The position numbers and the translations under genes were made by a program. A stretch of DNA of 64,000 nt from Companilactobacillus bobalius (GTDB lineage Bacteria > Bacillota > Bacilli > Lactobacillales > Lactobacillaceae), in contig NZ_LNUA01000032.1 of assembly GCF_009764355.1 (NCBI RefSeq), forward strand, positions 248,001 through 312,000, written 5' to 3'. Shown here in pieces: positions 10,458 to 20,712 of this stretch; the first letter of the stretch is position 1; each line of letters opens with the position of its first letter. The notes under the pieces are model-generated. The model made no database searches. It had not been told where the DNA came from and saw only the letters and a program-made list of their open reading frames with translations.

Positions 10458-10486
10458 TTTACAATTCCGATTACTCCCCGTATAAT
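10458..10486 (+). promoter_or_regulatory. Sigma-A promoter for tuf
   Basis: TTTACA (10458-10463), a 17-base spacer and a perfect TATAAT (10481-10486), with a leader of about 140 bases before tuf. Confidence 0.75.
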
Positions 10487-10634
10487 CCAAAGAGTATATT
10501 ATTTTTGGGGGATTTGCTTTGAATTACTTTGCTTTCACCTCTGAAAGTAGTATAATTTTTCAGTAAAGAGTCGTCTAAAGAACATTTTCTTTGGATCAAT
10601 CTTATGAAATGAAATTTTAGGAGGATTCTTTGTA

Positions 10635-11825
10635 ATGGCAGAAAAAGAACATTATGAGAGAACAAAGCCCCATGTAAATATTGGGACAATTGGTCACGTT
10701 GACCACGGTAAGACTACTTTAACAGCTGCAATCACTAAAGTATTGGCTGACAAAGGTTTAGCTAAGGCTGAAGATTATGCTGATATCGATAAGGCCCCAG
10801 AAGAAAAGGAACGTGGGATTACTATCAACACAGCCCATGTTGAATACGAAACTGAAAAGCGTCACTATGCACATATCGATGCTCCAGGACACGCTGATTA
10901 CGTTAAGAATATGATCACTGGTGCTGCACAAATGGATGGTGCTATCCTTGTTGTTGCTGCTACTGATGGTCCTATGCCACAAACTCGTGAACATATCTTG
11001 CTTGCTCGCCAAGTTGGTGTTGAATACATCGTTGTATTCTTGAACAAGACTGATCTTGTTGACGATCCAGAACTAACAGACCTTGTTGAGATGGAAGTTC
11101 GTGAACTTCTATCAAAATACGATTTCCCAGGGGATGACATTCCTGTTATCCGTGGTTCAGCTTTGGAGGCTCTTGAAGGAAACCCAGAGGAAATTAAACA
11201 CGTTGAAGAATTACTTGATGTTGTTGATGAATACATCCCAACACCAGAACGTGATAATACAAAACCATTCATGATGCCTGTTGAAGATGTCTTCACTATC
11301 ACTGGTCGTGGTACTGTTGCATCAGGTCGTATTGATCGTGGTGAAATTAAGATTGGTGACGAAGTTGAAATCGTTGGTTTGAAGCCAGAAGTATTGAAGT
11401 CAACTGTTACTGGTCTAGAAATGTTCCGTAAGACTCTTGATTTAGGTGAAGCCGGAGATAACGTTGGTATCTTACTACGTGGTGTTAACCGTGATCAAAT
11501 CGAACGTGGACAAGTTCTTGCTAAGCCAGGTTCAATCCAAACTCACAACAAGTTCAAGGGTGAAGTTTATATCATGAGTAAAGAAGAAGGTGGACGTCAT
11601 ACTCCATTCTTCTCAAACTACCGTCCACAATTCTACTTCCATACAACTGATGTTACTGGTGTTATTGAACTACCAGATGGTGTAGAAATGGTTATGCCTG
11701 GTGACCAAGTTACTTTCGAAGTTGATTTGATTGCTCCAGTTGCTATTGAAAATGGTACAAGATTTACTGTTCGTGAAGGTGGCCGTACTGTTGGTGCCGG
11801 AGTTGTTACAGAAATCTTAGACTAA
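10635..11825 (+). CDS. tuf: Elongation factor Tu
   Basis: A 396-residue GTPase that delivers aminoacyl-tRNA to the ribosome. The G1 motif GHVDHGKT is at residues 20-27, G3 DAPGH at 82-86 and G4 NKTD at 137-140 (NKCD is more usual); the beta-barrel domains 2 and 3 follow with normal length. AGGAGG lies eight to thirteen bases before the ATG. It has its own promoter and terminator, so it is a single-gene unit. Highly biased codon use (GGT, CGT, CCA) fits strong expression. Intact. Confidence 0.98.
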   Translation: MAEKEHYERTKPHVNIGTIGHVDHGKTTLTAAITKVLADKGLAKAEDYADIDKAPEEKERGITINTAHVEYETEKRHYAHIDAPGHADYVKNMITGAAQMDGAILVVAATDGPMPQTREHILLARQVGVEYIVVFLNKTDLVDDPELTDLVEMEVRELLSKYDFPGDDIPVIRGSALEALEGNPEEIKHVEELLDVVDEYIPTPERDNTKPFMMPVEDVFTITGRGTVASGRIDRGEIKIGDEVEIVGLKPEVLKSTVTGLEMFRKTLDLGEAGDNVGILLRGVNRDQIERGQVLAKPGSIQTHNKFKGEVYIMSKEEGGRHTPFFSNYRPQFYFHTTDVTGVIELPDGVEMVMPGDQVTFEVDLIAPVAIENGTRFTVREGGRTVGAGVVTEILD

Positions 11826-11848
11826 TTTCTAAGTGGTAATGATAATTA

Positions 11849-11880
11849 AAAAAGAGTTGGTTAATCCAGCTCTTTTTTTT
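11849..11880 (+). terminator. Terminator after tuf
   Basis: AAAGAGTTGG pairs with CCAGCTCTTT (one G-U) around TTAAT, followed by eight T. Confidence 0.85.
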
Positions 11881-11977
11881 ATGGCTATTTTTTACGGCTA
11901 AGTTATTTAAAAATCGTAAAAAGTGTCATATAATATACGAATGATGTCTTAAAAAACCTATTAAATAACGTCAAATG

Positions 11978-12006
11978 TTTACAATATCACCATTTTAGGG
12001 TAATAT
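11978..12006 (+). promoter_or_regulatory. Sigma-A promoter for tig
   Basis: TTTACA (11978-11983), 17-base spacer, TAATAT (12001-12006), 43 bases upstream of the tig ATG. Confidence 0.6.
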
Positions 12007-12048
12007 TACAAAGTATGAGATCGTTGAAATACCGGAGGGATAATATAA

Positions 12049-13335
12049 ATGTCTGCTAAGGCTAAATTTACAAAAAAAGAAAATAATACTGGTGAATTAA
12101 AATTTGAAATTGACCAAGATACAATTAAAAAAGGTTTAGATACTGCTTTTAATCGTGTTAAGAAGAGCTTAAATGTTCCTGGATTCAGAAAAGGAAGAGT
12201 TCCTCGCCAAATCTTTAACCGTATGTACGGTGAAGAAGCATTGTACGAAGATGCATTGAACGCTGTTCTACCAGATGCATACCAAAGTGCTGTTGATGAA
12301 ACTAAAGTAGAACCTGTTGACCAACCACAAATCAGTGTTGAATCAATGGAAAAAGACAAGCCATGGGCTATTACTGCAACTATTACAGTTAAACCAGATG
12401 TTGAACTTGGTGAATACAAGGGCATCGAAGTTAAGAAGCAAAAACGTAATGTTATGAAGGCTGATGTTGAAGATCGTCTAACAGACCTTCAAAAACAACA
12501 AGCTGAACTAGATTTTCAATGTTAAGGAATATAATCCTGAAACATATGCTAAGTAGCCTATGTTGGTTCTGTTGATGGTAAAGAATTCGATGGTGGTAGT
12601 GCACAAAACTACTCACTTGAATTAGGTTCAGGTTCATTCATTCCTGGATTTGAAGATGCATTGATTGGTCATGCTGCTGATGAAGATGTTGACGTAAATG
12701 TTACATTCCCAGAAGATTACCAAGCTAAAGAACTTGCTGGTAAGAAAGCTATCTTCAAGACAAAGATTCATGAAGTTAAGTCAAAAGAATTACCTAAGTT
12801 AGATGATGACTTTGCTAAGGATGTTGACGAAGACGTTGATACACTTGAAGAATTGAAGACAAAACTTCATGACGAAATCAAGGATCAAAAGAAAGAAACT
12901 GCTGAAGAAAACATTCAAGAAGAAGCAATTGCTGGAGCAGTTAAGAATGCCAAGATTGATGACATTCCACAAGCTATGATTGATACAGAAGTTGACAACC
13001 AATTGAACCAATACTTGGCTAACCTACGTCGTCAAGGTATCGATCCTAAGTTGTACTATCAAATGACAGGTACAAACGAAGAAAGCTTGAAGAAACAATT
13101 TGCTAAAGATGCTGAAGAACGTGTAAAGACTGACTTAGTTATCGAAGCAATCGTTGCTAAAGAAAACATCAAGCCAACAGAAGACGAAATTAAGAGTGAA
13201 GTTAAGTCACTAGCAGATGAATACAAGATGGAAGAATCCGCTGTAAGAAATGCACTTAGTGATGAAATGCTTGCCCATGATATCGGCGCTAAGAAAGCCA
13301 TCGAATTAATCGTTGACTCAGCTGTTGAAAAATAA
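12049..13335 (+). pseudogene. tig: Trigger factor (peptidyl-prolyl isomerase chaperone), interrupted
   Basis: Trigger factor binds the ribosome exit tunnel and helps nascent chains fold. The frame of 428 codons has the family length: ribosome-binding domain with the signature [10 protein letters not shown] (about residues 44-53), then the FKBP-type PPIase domain and the helical C-terminal arms (12661-13335). About 12512-12560 is unrelated sequence with four in-frame stops, replacing the start of the PPIase domain, after which [13 protein letters not shown] resumes in the same frame. As written only a ribosome-binding fragment would be made. Promoter and terminator are both present. Confidence 0.9.
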
Positions 13336-13355
13336 TGTTTCTTTGAACTAAAATA

Positions 13356-13383
13356 AAGGAAGCCACTGGGCTTCCTTTTTTTG
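13356..13383 (+). terminator. Terminator after tig
   Basis: AAGGAAGCC pairs with GGGCTTCCTT around ACT and is followed by a T run. Confidence 0.85.
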
Positions 13384-13474
13384 TAAAAACGATGGCTTCA
13401 AACTAATTACTTTACTCAAAGTTATTACAATGCTAGACTTTCAAAGTAATTGGAACTATTGAAGGAGAATAACT

Positions 13475-14722
13475 ATGTTTGATAGTACAGAAAATACTGG
13501 CACAATTAGCTGTTCATTCTGTGGTAAAACGCAAGATCAAGTTAAGAAAATTGTTGCTGGACCAGGTGTATACATTTGTAATGAATGTATCGATTTATGT
13601 AAAGAAATCATTGATGAAGAATTAAATGATTCAACACCAATGGATCTTGAAAATATTCCAACACCTGTAGAAATCAAAAAAATTCTTGATGACTATGTAA
13701 TTGGACAAACTGATGCGAAGAGGGCATTATCAGTTGCCGTTTATAATCATTACAAGAGAATTAATAAAATGGAACACCTTAAAGATGGTGAAACAGAGTT
13801 ACAAAAGAGTAATATCGCTCTAATCGGACCTACCGGTTCCGGTAAGACCTTCTTGGCTCAGACTTTGGCTCGTATATTGAAGGTGCCATTTGCAATTGCA
13901 GGTTTTAAAAGAATATCTGAAGCTGGTTGTGTTGGTGAAGATGTTGAGAACATTCTTTTGAAACTTTTGCAAAATGCTGACTTCGATGTAGATAAGGCCG
14001 AACATGGTATTGTTTATATTGATGAAATTGATAAGATTGCTAAGAAGAGCGAGAATGTCTCCATCACTCGTGATGTGTCTGGTGAAGGGGTTCAACAAGC
14101 ACTTCTAAAGATTCTTGAAGGAACAATTGCTAGTGTGCCACCACAAGGTGGTAGAAAGCATCCTCAACAAGAATTAATTCAAATCGATACAACTAATATT
14201 CTCTATAACGTTGGTGGTGCTTTTGACGGTATCGAACAAATTGTTAAGAATCGTTTAGGCGATAAGACGATTGGTTTTGGTGCTGAGCAACAAGCAACAA
14301 TTGCCGAAGAGAAGAGTTTAATGCAACAGATCATCCCTGTTAATTTTTCATATTGACAAGTATAGTATTAACAATTATAGTATGAACATCAATTGATATT
14401 ATTTTTGTTAATATGAAAAGGGAATAAGGTCGATATCCTAACAAAACCAAAGAATGCTCTTATTAAGCAATACAAGGAACTATTAAGCTTGGATGGGGTC
14501 AACTTGATCTTTACTGATGGTGCTTTGAAGGAAATTGCTAAGATGTCAATCGAAAGAAATACCGGTGCTCGTGGTTTGAGATCTATTGTTGAAGAAACAA
14601 TGCTTGATACCATGTTCGATATTCCTGGACGTGATGACGTTGAAAGTGTCAAAGTAACTAAAGAAGCTGTTAGAAAAATCAAAGAACCAGAATTGATTCT
14701 TAAAAATGGAGAAGTTGCCTAG
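13475..14722 (+). pseudogene. clpX: ATP-dependent Clp protease ATP-binding subunit ClpX, interrupted
   Basis: ClpX is the AAA+ unfoldase that feeds substrates to ClpP. The frame spans 415 codons, the normal length. The zinc finger Cys are 13, 16, 35 and 38, Walker A GPTGSGKT is 118-125 and Walker B IVYIDEID is 179-186. Codons 289-320 (14339-14434), where the family has the IPEFIGR region, are replaced by AT-rich sequence with stops TGA, TAG, TAA, TAG and TGA; the small AAA+ domain ([13 protein letters not shown] onward) resumes in the same frame. Residues about 143-148 (GFKRIS) also differ from the expected ADATTLTEAG region. Confidence 0.92.
14345..14419. repeat. Inverted repeat inside the clpX interruption
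   Basis: Two 15-base arms at 14345-14359 and 14405-14419 are complementary with a single G-U, separated by 45 AT-rich bases. The pair lies wholly inside the 96-base block that interrupts clpX. Confidence 0.6.
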
Positions 14723-14738
14723 TGGGCAGCTTTTTTTG
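14710..14738 (+). terminator. Terminator overlapping the clpX stop
   Basis: AGTTGCC pairs with GGCAGCT (one G-U) around TAGTG and is followed by seven T, separating clpX from engB. Confidence 0.65.
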
Positions 14739-14770
14739 TTTATGGTAAAATTACTTCATTGTGGTTTTTT

Positions 14771-15352
14771 ATGCAGGTAAATAATGTATCAATGAATTTG
14801 AGCGCCGTAAGCTCAAAACAGTATCCAAGTGAAGGATATCCAGAAATAGCCTTATTAGGCCGTTCTAACGTCGGAAAATCTTCTTTGATAAATACTCTTA
14901 TCAATCGTAAAAGCTTTGCGAGAACGTCTAGTACGCCAGGTAAGACGCAAACACTTAACTTCTATAATATCGAAGATCAATTATATCTTGTTGATGTTCC
15001 CGGATATGGCTTTGCTAAGGTTTCCAAGAAGCAACGTGAAGAATTCGGTGTCATGATCGAAGAATATTTGACTACTCGTGATGTTTTGAAAGGTGTAGTT
15101 ATTTTAGTTGATGGTCGTCATCAACCTAGTGAAGATGATATTTCAATGTATCAATTTGTCAGTTATTATCATATTCCTACGCTAATTGTAGCTACGAAGA
15201 TGGATAAGGTTAAGGGCAATCAGTGGAATAAGACTATTAGCCAAGTCAAGAAGGCAATGCAAATCAATCAAACCGACGATCTACAATTATTTAGTTCTGA
15301 TACTAAGTATGGTAAAGAAGAAGTCTGGGACTGGATTGAAAAACATATGTAA
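14771..15352 (+). CDS. engB: Ribosome biogenesis GTPase EngB (YihA/YsxC)
   Basis: A 193-residue essential GTPase for late 50S assembly. G1 is [10 protein letters not shown]2 [15 protein letters not shown]3 DVPGYGFAK and G4 ATKMDK, in the normal order. ATG at 14771 gives the standard N-terminus; the ribosome binding site is weak (GTGGT), and a TTG at 14759 is a poorer alternative. It follows clpX as in most Firmicutes but is separated from it by a terminator. Intact. Confidence 0.93.
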   Translation: MQVNNVSMNLSAVSSKQYPSEGYPEIALLGRSNVGKSSLINTLINRKSFARTSSTPGKTQTLNFYNIEDQLYLVDVPGYGFAKVSKKQREEFGVMIEEYLTTRDVLKGVVILVDGRHQPSEDDISMYQFVSYYHIPTLIVATKMDKVKGNQWNKTISQVKKAMQINQTDDLQLFSSDTKYGKEEVWDWIEKHM

Positions 15353-15354
15353 CA

Positions 15355-15401
15355 AAAATAGAGATAGTAATCGTGATTTGATTACCATCTCTATTTTTTA
15401 T
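15355..15401. terminator. Bidirectional terminator between engB and the phosphatase
   Basis: A long stem (AAATAGAGATAGTAATC with its near complement, one unpaired position) flanked by A and T runs serves both convergent genes. Confidence 0.8.
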
Positions 15402-15411
15402 AATAATTATT

Positions 15412-15987
15412 CTAATTAAAATTAATAATCTTGTTAAAAGTAAATTTATTATCTTCGAATTCAAATTCTAGAATACTGCAATTACCAAAGCCACTATCCT
15501 TTATTTTACCAATATCAGTCCATTGGCTAGTAAAATTCATAATGGAACCAGCATGGCTAACAACTAAAACCGATTTATTGTCCTGATTCATAATATCAAG
15601 TAGAGTCTTTTTGACACGATCCTTATTTTGTTGAGCACTTTCACCACCATATTGAACGAAAAAGTCACCATATTGTTTTTGAGCATCAGTGATTTTAGGA
15701 TTCAAATATTCATGTTCACCCTCAAATTTACCAAAAGACATCTCTCGTAACCCTTTTAAACGGGTATAAGGCATATCTGTAACCAATTCCAATGTGTCAC
15801 TAGATCTTTCAGCAGTCGAGCAAAAAGCAGCGTCAAATTCGATTTGATTATCTTTAAAGTATTTTCCAGCCGTCTTAGCTTGTTCAATACCCTTGTCGGT
15901 CAGTGGTGAATCACACCAGCCTTGAATTTTACATAGAACGTTAAAAAGTGTCTGTCCATGACGCATTAAATAAAGCTTTTTTTTCAT
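15412..15987 (-). CDS. Histidine phosphatase family protein (phosphoglycerate mutase-like)
   Basis: A 191-residue member of the dPGM-like phosphatase superfamily. The phospho-acceptor is in LMRHGQT near the N-terminus, the second motif ERSSDTLEL follows at about residue 60, and the late catalytic His is in VVSHAGS. Such proteins dephosphorylate small metabolites; the substrate cannot be read from sequence. The short length and lack of the glycolytic mutase insertions argue against the glycolytic enzyme. It is transcribed alone, convergent to engB. Intact. Confidence 0.85.
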   Translation of the reverse strand: MKKKLYLMRHGQTLFNVLCKIQGWCDSPLTDKGIEQAKTAGKYFKDNQIEFDAAFCSTAERSSDTLELVTDMPYTRLKGLREMSFGKFEGEHEYLNPKITDAQKQYGDFFVQYGGESAQQNKDRVKKTLLDIMNQDNKSVLVVSHAGSIMNFTSQWTDIGKIKDSGFGNCSILEFEFEDNKFTFNKIINFN

Positions 15988-16084
15988 GTTTTCCCCTCCA
16001 TAAAAGCACTTACATTATACAATAACATTTGCTTTTCTAAAAAAGAGCTTGAAAAAAATATCACTCCTGTGTATCATCATATTT

Positions 16085-16291
16085 ATAAATAGTTTTGGTT
16101 TTAAACTAAGTAGTAATTTACTTCGGTGTTCAGAGAATTGACATTTGGTGAGAGTCAAGCAGGGTAGATTATCAAATACGAAACTAAAATTCGTGTCCTA
16201 CGTTATAGGAGTAAAGAGCAAGTAGTAATACTTGAATTTGGGTGGTACCGCGCATAAGCGTCCCTGCATAACTGCAGGGGCGCTTTTTTTC
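16085..16291 (+). promoter_or_regulatory. T-box leader of tyrS
   Basis: The T-box sequence GGGTGGTACCGCG is at 16240-16252, with the antiterminator stem and a strong terminator (AGCGTCCCTGCA with its complement, then seven T, 16257-16291). Uncharged tRNA-Tyr would stabilise the antiterminator. Two UAC triplets in the stem I region could be the specifier; which one is used could not be decided by eye. Confidence 0.9.
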
Positions 16292-16323
16292 TATAACGGG
16301 GATAAATTATTGGAGGAAGATCT

Positions 16324-17568
16324 ATGAATATTATTGATGAATTATCATGGCGTGGCTTGATCAATCAACAATCTGATGAAGAAGGTCTACGTAACTTAAT
16401 CGATGAAAAGGATATTTCATTGTACTGTGGAATGGATCCAACTGGAGATTCAATGCACATTGGTCATTTGTTGCCATTTATGACTTTGGAAAGATTTGCT
16501 AGAGCTGGACATCATCCATACGTTGTTATTGGTGGTGCTACTGGTTCTATTGGTGATCCAAGTGGTAAAAAAGCTGAACGTCCTATGCAAACAATGGACC
16601 AAGTTAATCACAATGTTGAAGCCTTGAGCAATCAAGTCAACAATATCTTCAGTGATTTTACAATGGTTAACAATTATGACTGGACAGAACCAATTGGTAT
16701 TCTTGATTTTCTACGTGATTACGGTAAATTATTTAACGTTAATACAATGCTTAATAAGGAAATTATATCTAGTCGTCTAGAAGTAGGTATTTCCTTTACT
16801 GAATTCACATACCAAATTTTGCAATCACTTGATTTCTTGACACTATACCGTAAACATGATGTTCAATTGCAAGTTGGTGGTGGTGATCAATGGGGTAATT
16901 TGACTGCTGGACTTGATTTGATCCATAAGGCTGAAGGACAAGATGCTAAAGTTTACGCTTTGACAATTCCTTTGTTATTGAAGGCTGATGGAACTAAATT
17001 TGGTAAAACTGCCGGTGGTGCTGTTTGGCTTGATCCTGAAAAGACTTCACCATACGAATTCTATCAATTCTGGTTCAACCAAGACGATAAAGATGTTGTT
17101 AATCTCTTGAAGAAGTTTACTTTCTTGTCTAAAGAAGAGATTGATGAATTGGCTGAATCTATTAAGACAGCTCCAGAAAAACGTTTAGCTCAAAAGACAT
17201 TAGCTCAAGAAGTAACTAAATTTGTTCACGGCGAAGAAGCTTTGAAGACAGCTGAAAAGATTACTGATGTTTTGTTCTCAGGTGAAATTCAAGCACTAAC
17301 AACTGAAGAAGTTGCTGAAGCCTTCCATGGTGTTCCTAGTGAAGAAATTGCTGCAGATCCAATTAACTTAGTTGACCTATTAATTGCTGCTAACGTTGAT
17401 AAATCGAAGCGTCAAGCACGTGAGGATATTCAAAATGGTGCTATCAGAATCAACGGTGAGAAGTTGACGGATACAACTCTTGAAATTGATCCTAAAGAAT
17501 CATTTGACGGCAAATACATTGTTATTCGTCGTGGTAAGAAGAAGTACTTCTTAGCAAAAATTAAATAA
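16324..17568 (+). CDS. tyrS: Tyrosyl-tRNA synthetase
   Basis: A 414-residue class I synthetase that charges tRNA-Tyr. The HIGH motif is at residues 45-48, the KMSKS-equivalent KFGKT at 225-229 and the C-terminal S4 RNA-binding domain at about 345-414 (SKRQAREDIQNGAIRING in parts). AGGA lies just upstream of the ATG. Expression is controlled by the preceding T-box, matching the enzyme identity. All key motifs are intact. Confidence 0.97.
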   Translation: MNIIDELSWRGLINQQSDEEGLRNLIDEKDISLYCGMDPTGDSMHIGHLLPFMTLERFARAGHHPYVVIGGATGSIGDPSGKKAERPMQTMDQVNHNVEALSNQVNNIFSDFTMVNNYDWTEPIGILDFLRDYGKLFNVNTMLNKEIISSRLEVGISFTEFTYQILQSLDFLTLYRKHDVQLQVGGGDQWGNLTAGLDLIHKAEGQDAKVYALTIPLLLKADGTKFGKTAGGAVWLDPEKTSPYEFYQFWFNQDDKDVVNLLKKFTFLSKEEIDELAESIKTAPEKRLAQKTLAQEVTKFVHGEEALKTAEKITDVLFSGEIQALTTEEVAEAFHGVPSEEIAADPINLVDLLIAANVDKSKRQAREDIQNGAIRINGEKLTDTTLEIDPKESFDGKYIVIRRGKKKYFLAKIK

Positions 17569-17616
17569 AACCATTGACTGAAAATGTAAAATCGTTTATA
17601 TTATTTGCAACGAAAA

Positions 17617-17717
17617 CTTTTAATCGAGTCCTGTGAGGCTTGGAAGGTATTGACTACATTTGACAGAAAAAGTGTAAACTTCCTTTCCTTGTGGGATAGG
17701 GAGTTTTTTGTTTACTT
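17617..17717 (+). promoter_or_regulatory. PyrR attenuator 1
   Basis: A PyrR-binding loop (AGTCCTGTGAGGCT, 17627-17640) sits in a CTTTTAAT-type stem, followed by a terminator stem (17680-17702) and a T run. UMP-bound PyrR would favour termination. No gene lies between this attenuator and the second one. Confidence 0.8.
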
Positions 17718-17731
17718 AAAAAACTAGGGAA

Positions 17732-17818
17732 CTTTTAATCAGATCCAGTGAGGTCTAAAAGGTTTAAGGGATAATACTAAACTTTTTGGGGGTAGCTGGA
17801 CTGACAGCTACCCCTTTT
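17732..17818 (+). promoter_or_regulatory. PyrR attenuator 2, directly before pyrB
   Basis: A second PyrR-binding loop (GATCCAGTGAGGTC, 17742-17755) is followed by a strong ten-base-pair terminator stem (17789-17798 with 17805-17814) and TTTT just ahead of the pyrB ribosome binding site. Confidence 0.85.
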
Positions 17819-17834
17819 AATTTGGAGGAAAACA

Positions 17835-18734
17835 ATGAAAAATATACTTTCTATGTCACAATTATCCAACCAAGAGGTTCAAGATTATCTCAATGCAGCC
17901 TTGGAATTTAAAAATGGTCGACAATCTACGATTGGTCAAGGTAAATTTGCCGTCAATATGTTTTTTGAAAATAGTACGAGAACTAAATCAAGCTTTCAAG
18001 TCGCGGGAATTAAAGAGAGAGTATGCCGAAGTGGGTTTGATGCTGAGAAATCCTCAACTAAGAAAGGAAGGACTTTCTATGATACTTGTCGAACATTAGA
18101 AAGCGTTGGAGCTGATTTAGCTGTTATCCGTCATAGTCAAGATGAATATTATAACGAACTTTTAAATCGTAATTTTGGTATTCCAATCATCAATGCTGGT
18201 GATGGTGCTGGTCAACATCCTTCCCAATCCTTACTTGATTTGATGACAATTTATGAACACTTTGGCCGTTTGGATGGCTTGAAAGTAGGTATCATCGGTG
18301 ATCTTAGCCATTCACGAGTAGCACACTCTGATGCTGAGTATAGAACTCAATTAGGTTCAGAAGTTTACTTTGGTGGACTTAATTCTTGGTATACATCAGA
18401 ATTTCAGGCTATGGGACCTCACAAAACTGTGGATGATCTTTGTAAAGAAATGGATGTAGTCATGCTTTTACGAGTTCAACATGAAAGATTATCAGCCGAA
18501 GAGAACCAAGATTTTTCTAAAGCCGATTACTTTGAGAAATATGGTTTAGATATGCGCCGAGTTAATCTAATGAAACCCGATGCCATGTTGATGCACCCAG
18601 CTCCAGTTAATCGCGGAGTTGAAATTGCGGATGACGTTGTGGAATGTGATAAATCGTATATTTTTAAACAGATGATCAATGGTACATTTGTCAGAATGGC
18701 AATGATTGAATCAGTTTTGAAAGGTGCTAAATAA
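17835..18734 (+). CDS. pyrB: Aspartate carbamoyltransferase catalytic chain
   Basis: A 299-residue enzyme that joins carbamoyl phosphate and aspartate, the first committed step of UMP synthesis. The carbamoyl-phosphate loop FFENSTRTKSSF, the HPSQSLLDL segment and the C-terminal MHPAPVNRGVEI are present. Two regions look abnormal though open: about 18006-18036 (GIKERVCRSG in place of the usual ERKLGM-type stretch) and about 18318-18345. Whether the enzyme is active is therefore uncertain. GGAGG lies ten bases before the ATG. It starts the pyrBCFED operon and overlaps pyrC by one base. Confidence 0.9.
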   Translation: MKNILSMSQLSNQEVQDYLNAALEFKNGRQSTIGQGKFAVNMFFENSTRTKSSFQVAGIKERVCRSGFDAEKSSTKKGRTFYDTCRTLESVGADLAVIRHSQDEYYNELLNRNFGIPIINAGDGAGQHPSQSLLDLMTIYEHFGRLDGLKVGIIGDLSHSRVAHSDAEYRTQLGSEVYFGGLNSWYTSEFQAMGPHKTVDDLCKEMDVVMLLRVQHERLSAEENQDFSKADYFEKYGLDMRRVNLMKPDAMLMHPAPVNRGVEIADDVVECDKSYIFKQMINGTFVRMAMIESVLKGAK

Positions 18735-20017
18735 TGAAAACATTGATAAAGAATGCACAGTTGTACTATCAAGGACAGTTGAATCCAGCAGATCTTTTAG
18801 TAGAAAACAGTAAATTTACGCAGATTGCTGAAGAGATATCGACTGATAATGTTCAAGTAATCGATGCTAAACAACGATTGGTTTCTCCCGTAACAATCTT
18901 TGTCCTTGTCCTTGAGTTAATCAATTTGCTTACGTGTATTAGAGTAAGACTTGAATTAGGCTATGTCTAATGCTTATAATGTATTACTACAGTTGGGGCC
19001 ATGCCAAATGTTATTCCAGTGCCCGATGACACAGAGAAATTTCAAAAACAGTTGGAATTAAATCAAAATAATTCTTTGATCAATACTTTGCAATATGCCC
19101 CAGTAACAAAAGATGAAACTAGTGACGAATTAGTTGATATTGAAGCTTTAGATCAATTAGGAGCTTTTGCTTTCTCTAATGATGGTCATGGAATTATGAA
19201 TGCACAAACCATGTACTCCGCAATGGAAAGAATTGAAGCTGTTGGCAGTCACTTAGCAGCACATGTCGAGGATAAAGATCTTTTCAATCATGGTGTGATC
19301 AACTTTGGAACTGCTTCACAAAGATTAGGCTTGCCCGGAATCAAGCAGGTAGCAGAAACTTCACAGTTAGCCCGTGATCTAGTCTTGGCTAAGGAAACAG
19401 GTGTACATTACCATGTTTGTCATATTTCAACTAAAGATGGCGTTGACTTAGTTAGAATGGCTAAAGATGCAGGTATCAACGTTACTTGTGAAGTGACGCC
19501 ACATCATTTATTGCTCAGCGATAGAGATATCATGACGGATGATGCTAATTTCAAAATGAATCCACCGCTACGTTCGAAAAAAGATCAAATGGCATTATTA
19601 GACGGACTAGAAGACGGTACGATCGATATGATTGCGACTGACCATGCACCACATGCTAAAGAAGAGAAAAGCGTAGCAACTTAAAAGATACTTTATAACG
19701 TTACCGGAATTGAAACATCTTTCCCACTAATGTATACACGTTTAGTTAGAACGGGATTGATCAGTCTGGAAAAATTAGTTGAACTAATGGCGGTAAAACC
19801 AGCTCAGTTGTTTGGATTAAAGGGTGTGGGAACAATTGGATTAAATCAGAAAGCTGATTTTACTATTATTGATTTGAATCAAGACTATAAGATTAATGAA
19901 GCTGACTTTTTATCTAAAGGGACTAACAGTCCTTTTATCGGACAATCGGTATTTGGTCAAGTTCAGGCCACTTATGTGAATGGCAAAGCAGTTTATACAA
20001 ACAACTACGAGGGGTAA
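18734..20017 (+). pseudogene. pyrC: Dihydroorotase, interrupted
   Basis: The frame of 427 codons matches the class I dihydroorotase length; the enzyme cyclises carbamoyl aspartate. Codons from 53 (18890) to about 18983 are unrelated sequence with two stops, exactly where the metal-binding HxH motif belongs, so the metal site is lost. The frame resumes at TTVGAMPNV and includes HVCHIST and ATDHAPH. A further TAA at 19682-19684 lies in a short bad stretch after EEKSVAT. All three pieces share one frame. Confidence 0.88.
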
Positions 20018-20019
20018 AA

Positions 20020-20712
20020 ATGGATAAACCAGTTATAGTAGCATTAGATTTTGCAGATGATTTTGAATGTATTAATTTTTTGAATCAATTTCCTAAGAAT
20101 CAATCGTTATTTTTAAAAATCGGCTTAGAAATGTTTTGCCAGTATGGCCATCCTTTCGTCAAGCGTTTGCGAGAACGAGGCTACAATATCTTTCTCGATT
20201 TGAAGTTGCACGATATTCCTAACACCGTTAGAAGAACTTGTCAGATGATTGCCAAGTGGGATGTTCAGGTGGGAACGATTCATTATGGAGCAGGTGAGGA
20301 TGTCTTAGTTGAAGAAAAAGAAGGTTTATCAGGTTCTAATACTAAGCTGTTGGCTGTTACGCAGTTGACTTCATTAGGGCAAGTTGAATTGACGAACGAG
20401 TTACAAGTTTCATTGCCATCCCAAGATTATGTTACAAGATTGGCTAAGTTAGCTTTCAACAATGGAGCCGATGGTGTTATTTCATCCGCTTTAGAAGTAC
20501 CAATGATTAAAGAAGCTACTAGTGAAGGAATTATCTGCGTTACACCTGGAATTCGTCCCAAATCAGCTCAGGGAGGCGATCAAAAACGAGTTGCGACACC
20601 TAGCCAAGCTAAGAAGTTAGGCAGCGATGCTATTGTAGTAGGACGACCAATTACTCAAGCTAAAGATGAGTACAACGCTTATGTGAATATTGAAAAGGAG
20701 TGGAGTAAGTAA
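20020..20712 (+). CDS. pyrF: Orotidine 5'-phosphate decarboxylase
   Basis: A 230-residue TIM-barrel enzyme that decarboxylates OMP to UMP, the last step of the pathway. The catalytic [11 protein letters not shown] motif (D-x-K-x-x-D) is at about residues 60-70 and the phosphate-binding VTPGIRP and VVGRPI segments lie near the end. The ribosome binding site GAGGGG precedes the ATG by six bases. It overlaps pyrE by one base. Intact. Confidence 0.94.
   Translation: MDKPVIVALDFADDFECINFLNQFPKNQSLFLKIGLEMFCQYGHPFVKRLRERGYNIFLDLKLHDIPNTVRRTCQMIAKWDVQVGTIHYGAGEDVLVEEKEGLSGSNTKLLAVTQLTSLGQVELTNELQVSLPSQDYVTRLAKLAFNNGADGVISSALEVPMIKEATSEGIICVTPGIRPKSAQGGDQKRVATPSQAKKLGSDAIVVGRPITQAKDEYNAYVNIEKEWSK

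Noticed and set aside
10898..11302. Long antisense open frame opposite tuf, and a similar one opposite tig (12006-12425)
   Set aside because: Both arise from the biased codon use of highly expressed genes on the other strand; no ribosome binding site or family match.
14339..14434. clpX and asparaginase blocks as insertions of small mobile elements (MITE-like)
   Set aside because: The genes are not longer than normal; the blocks replace native codons one for one, and no target duplication was seen.
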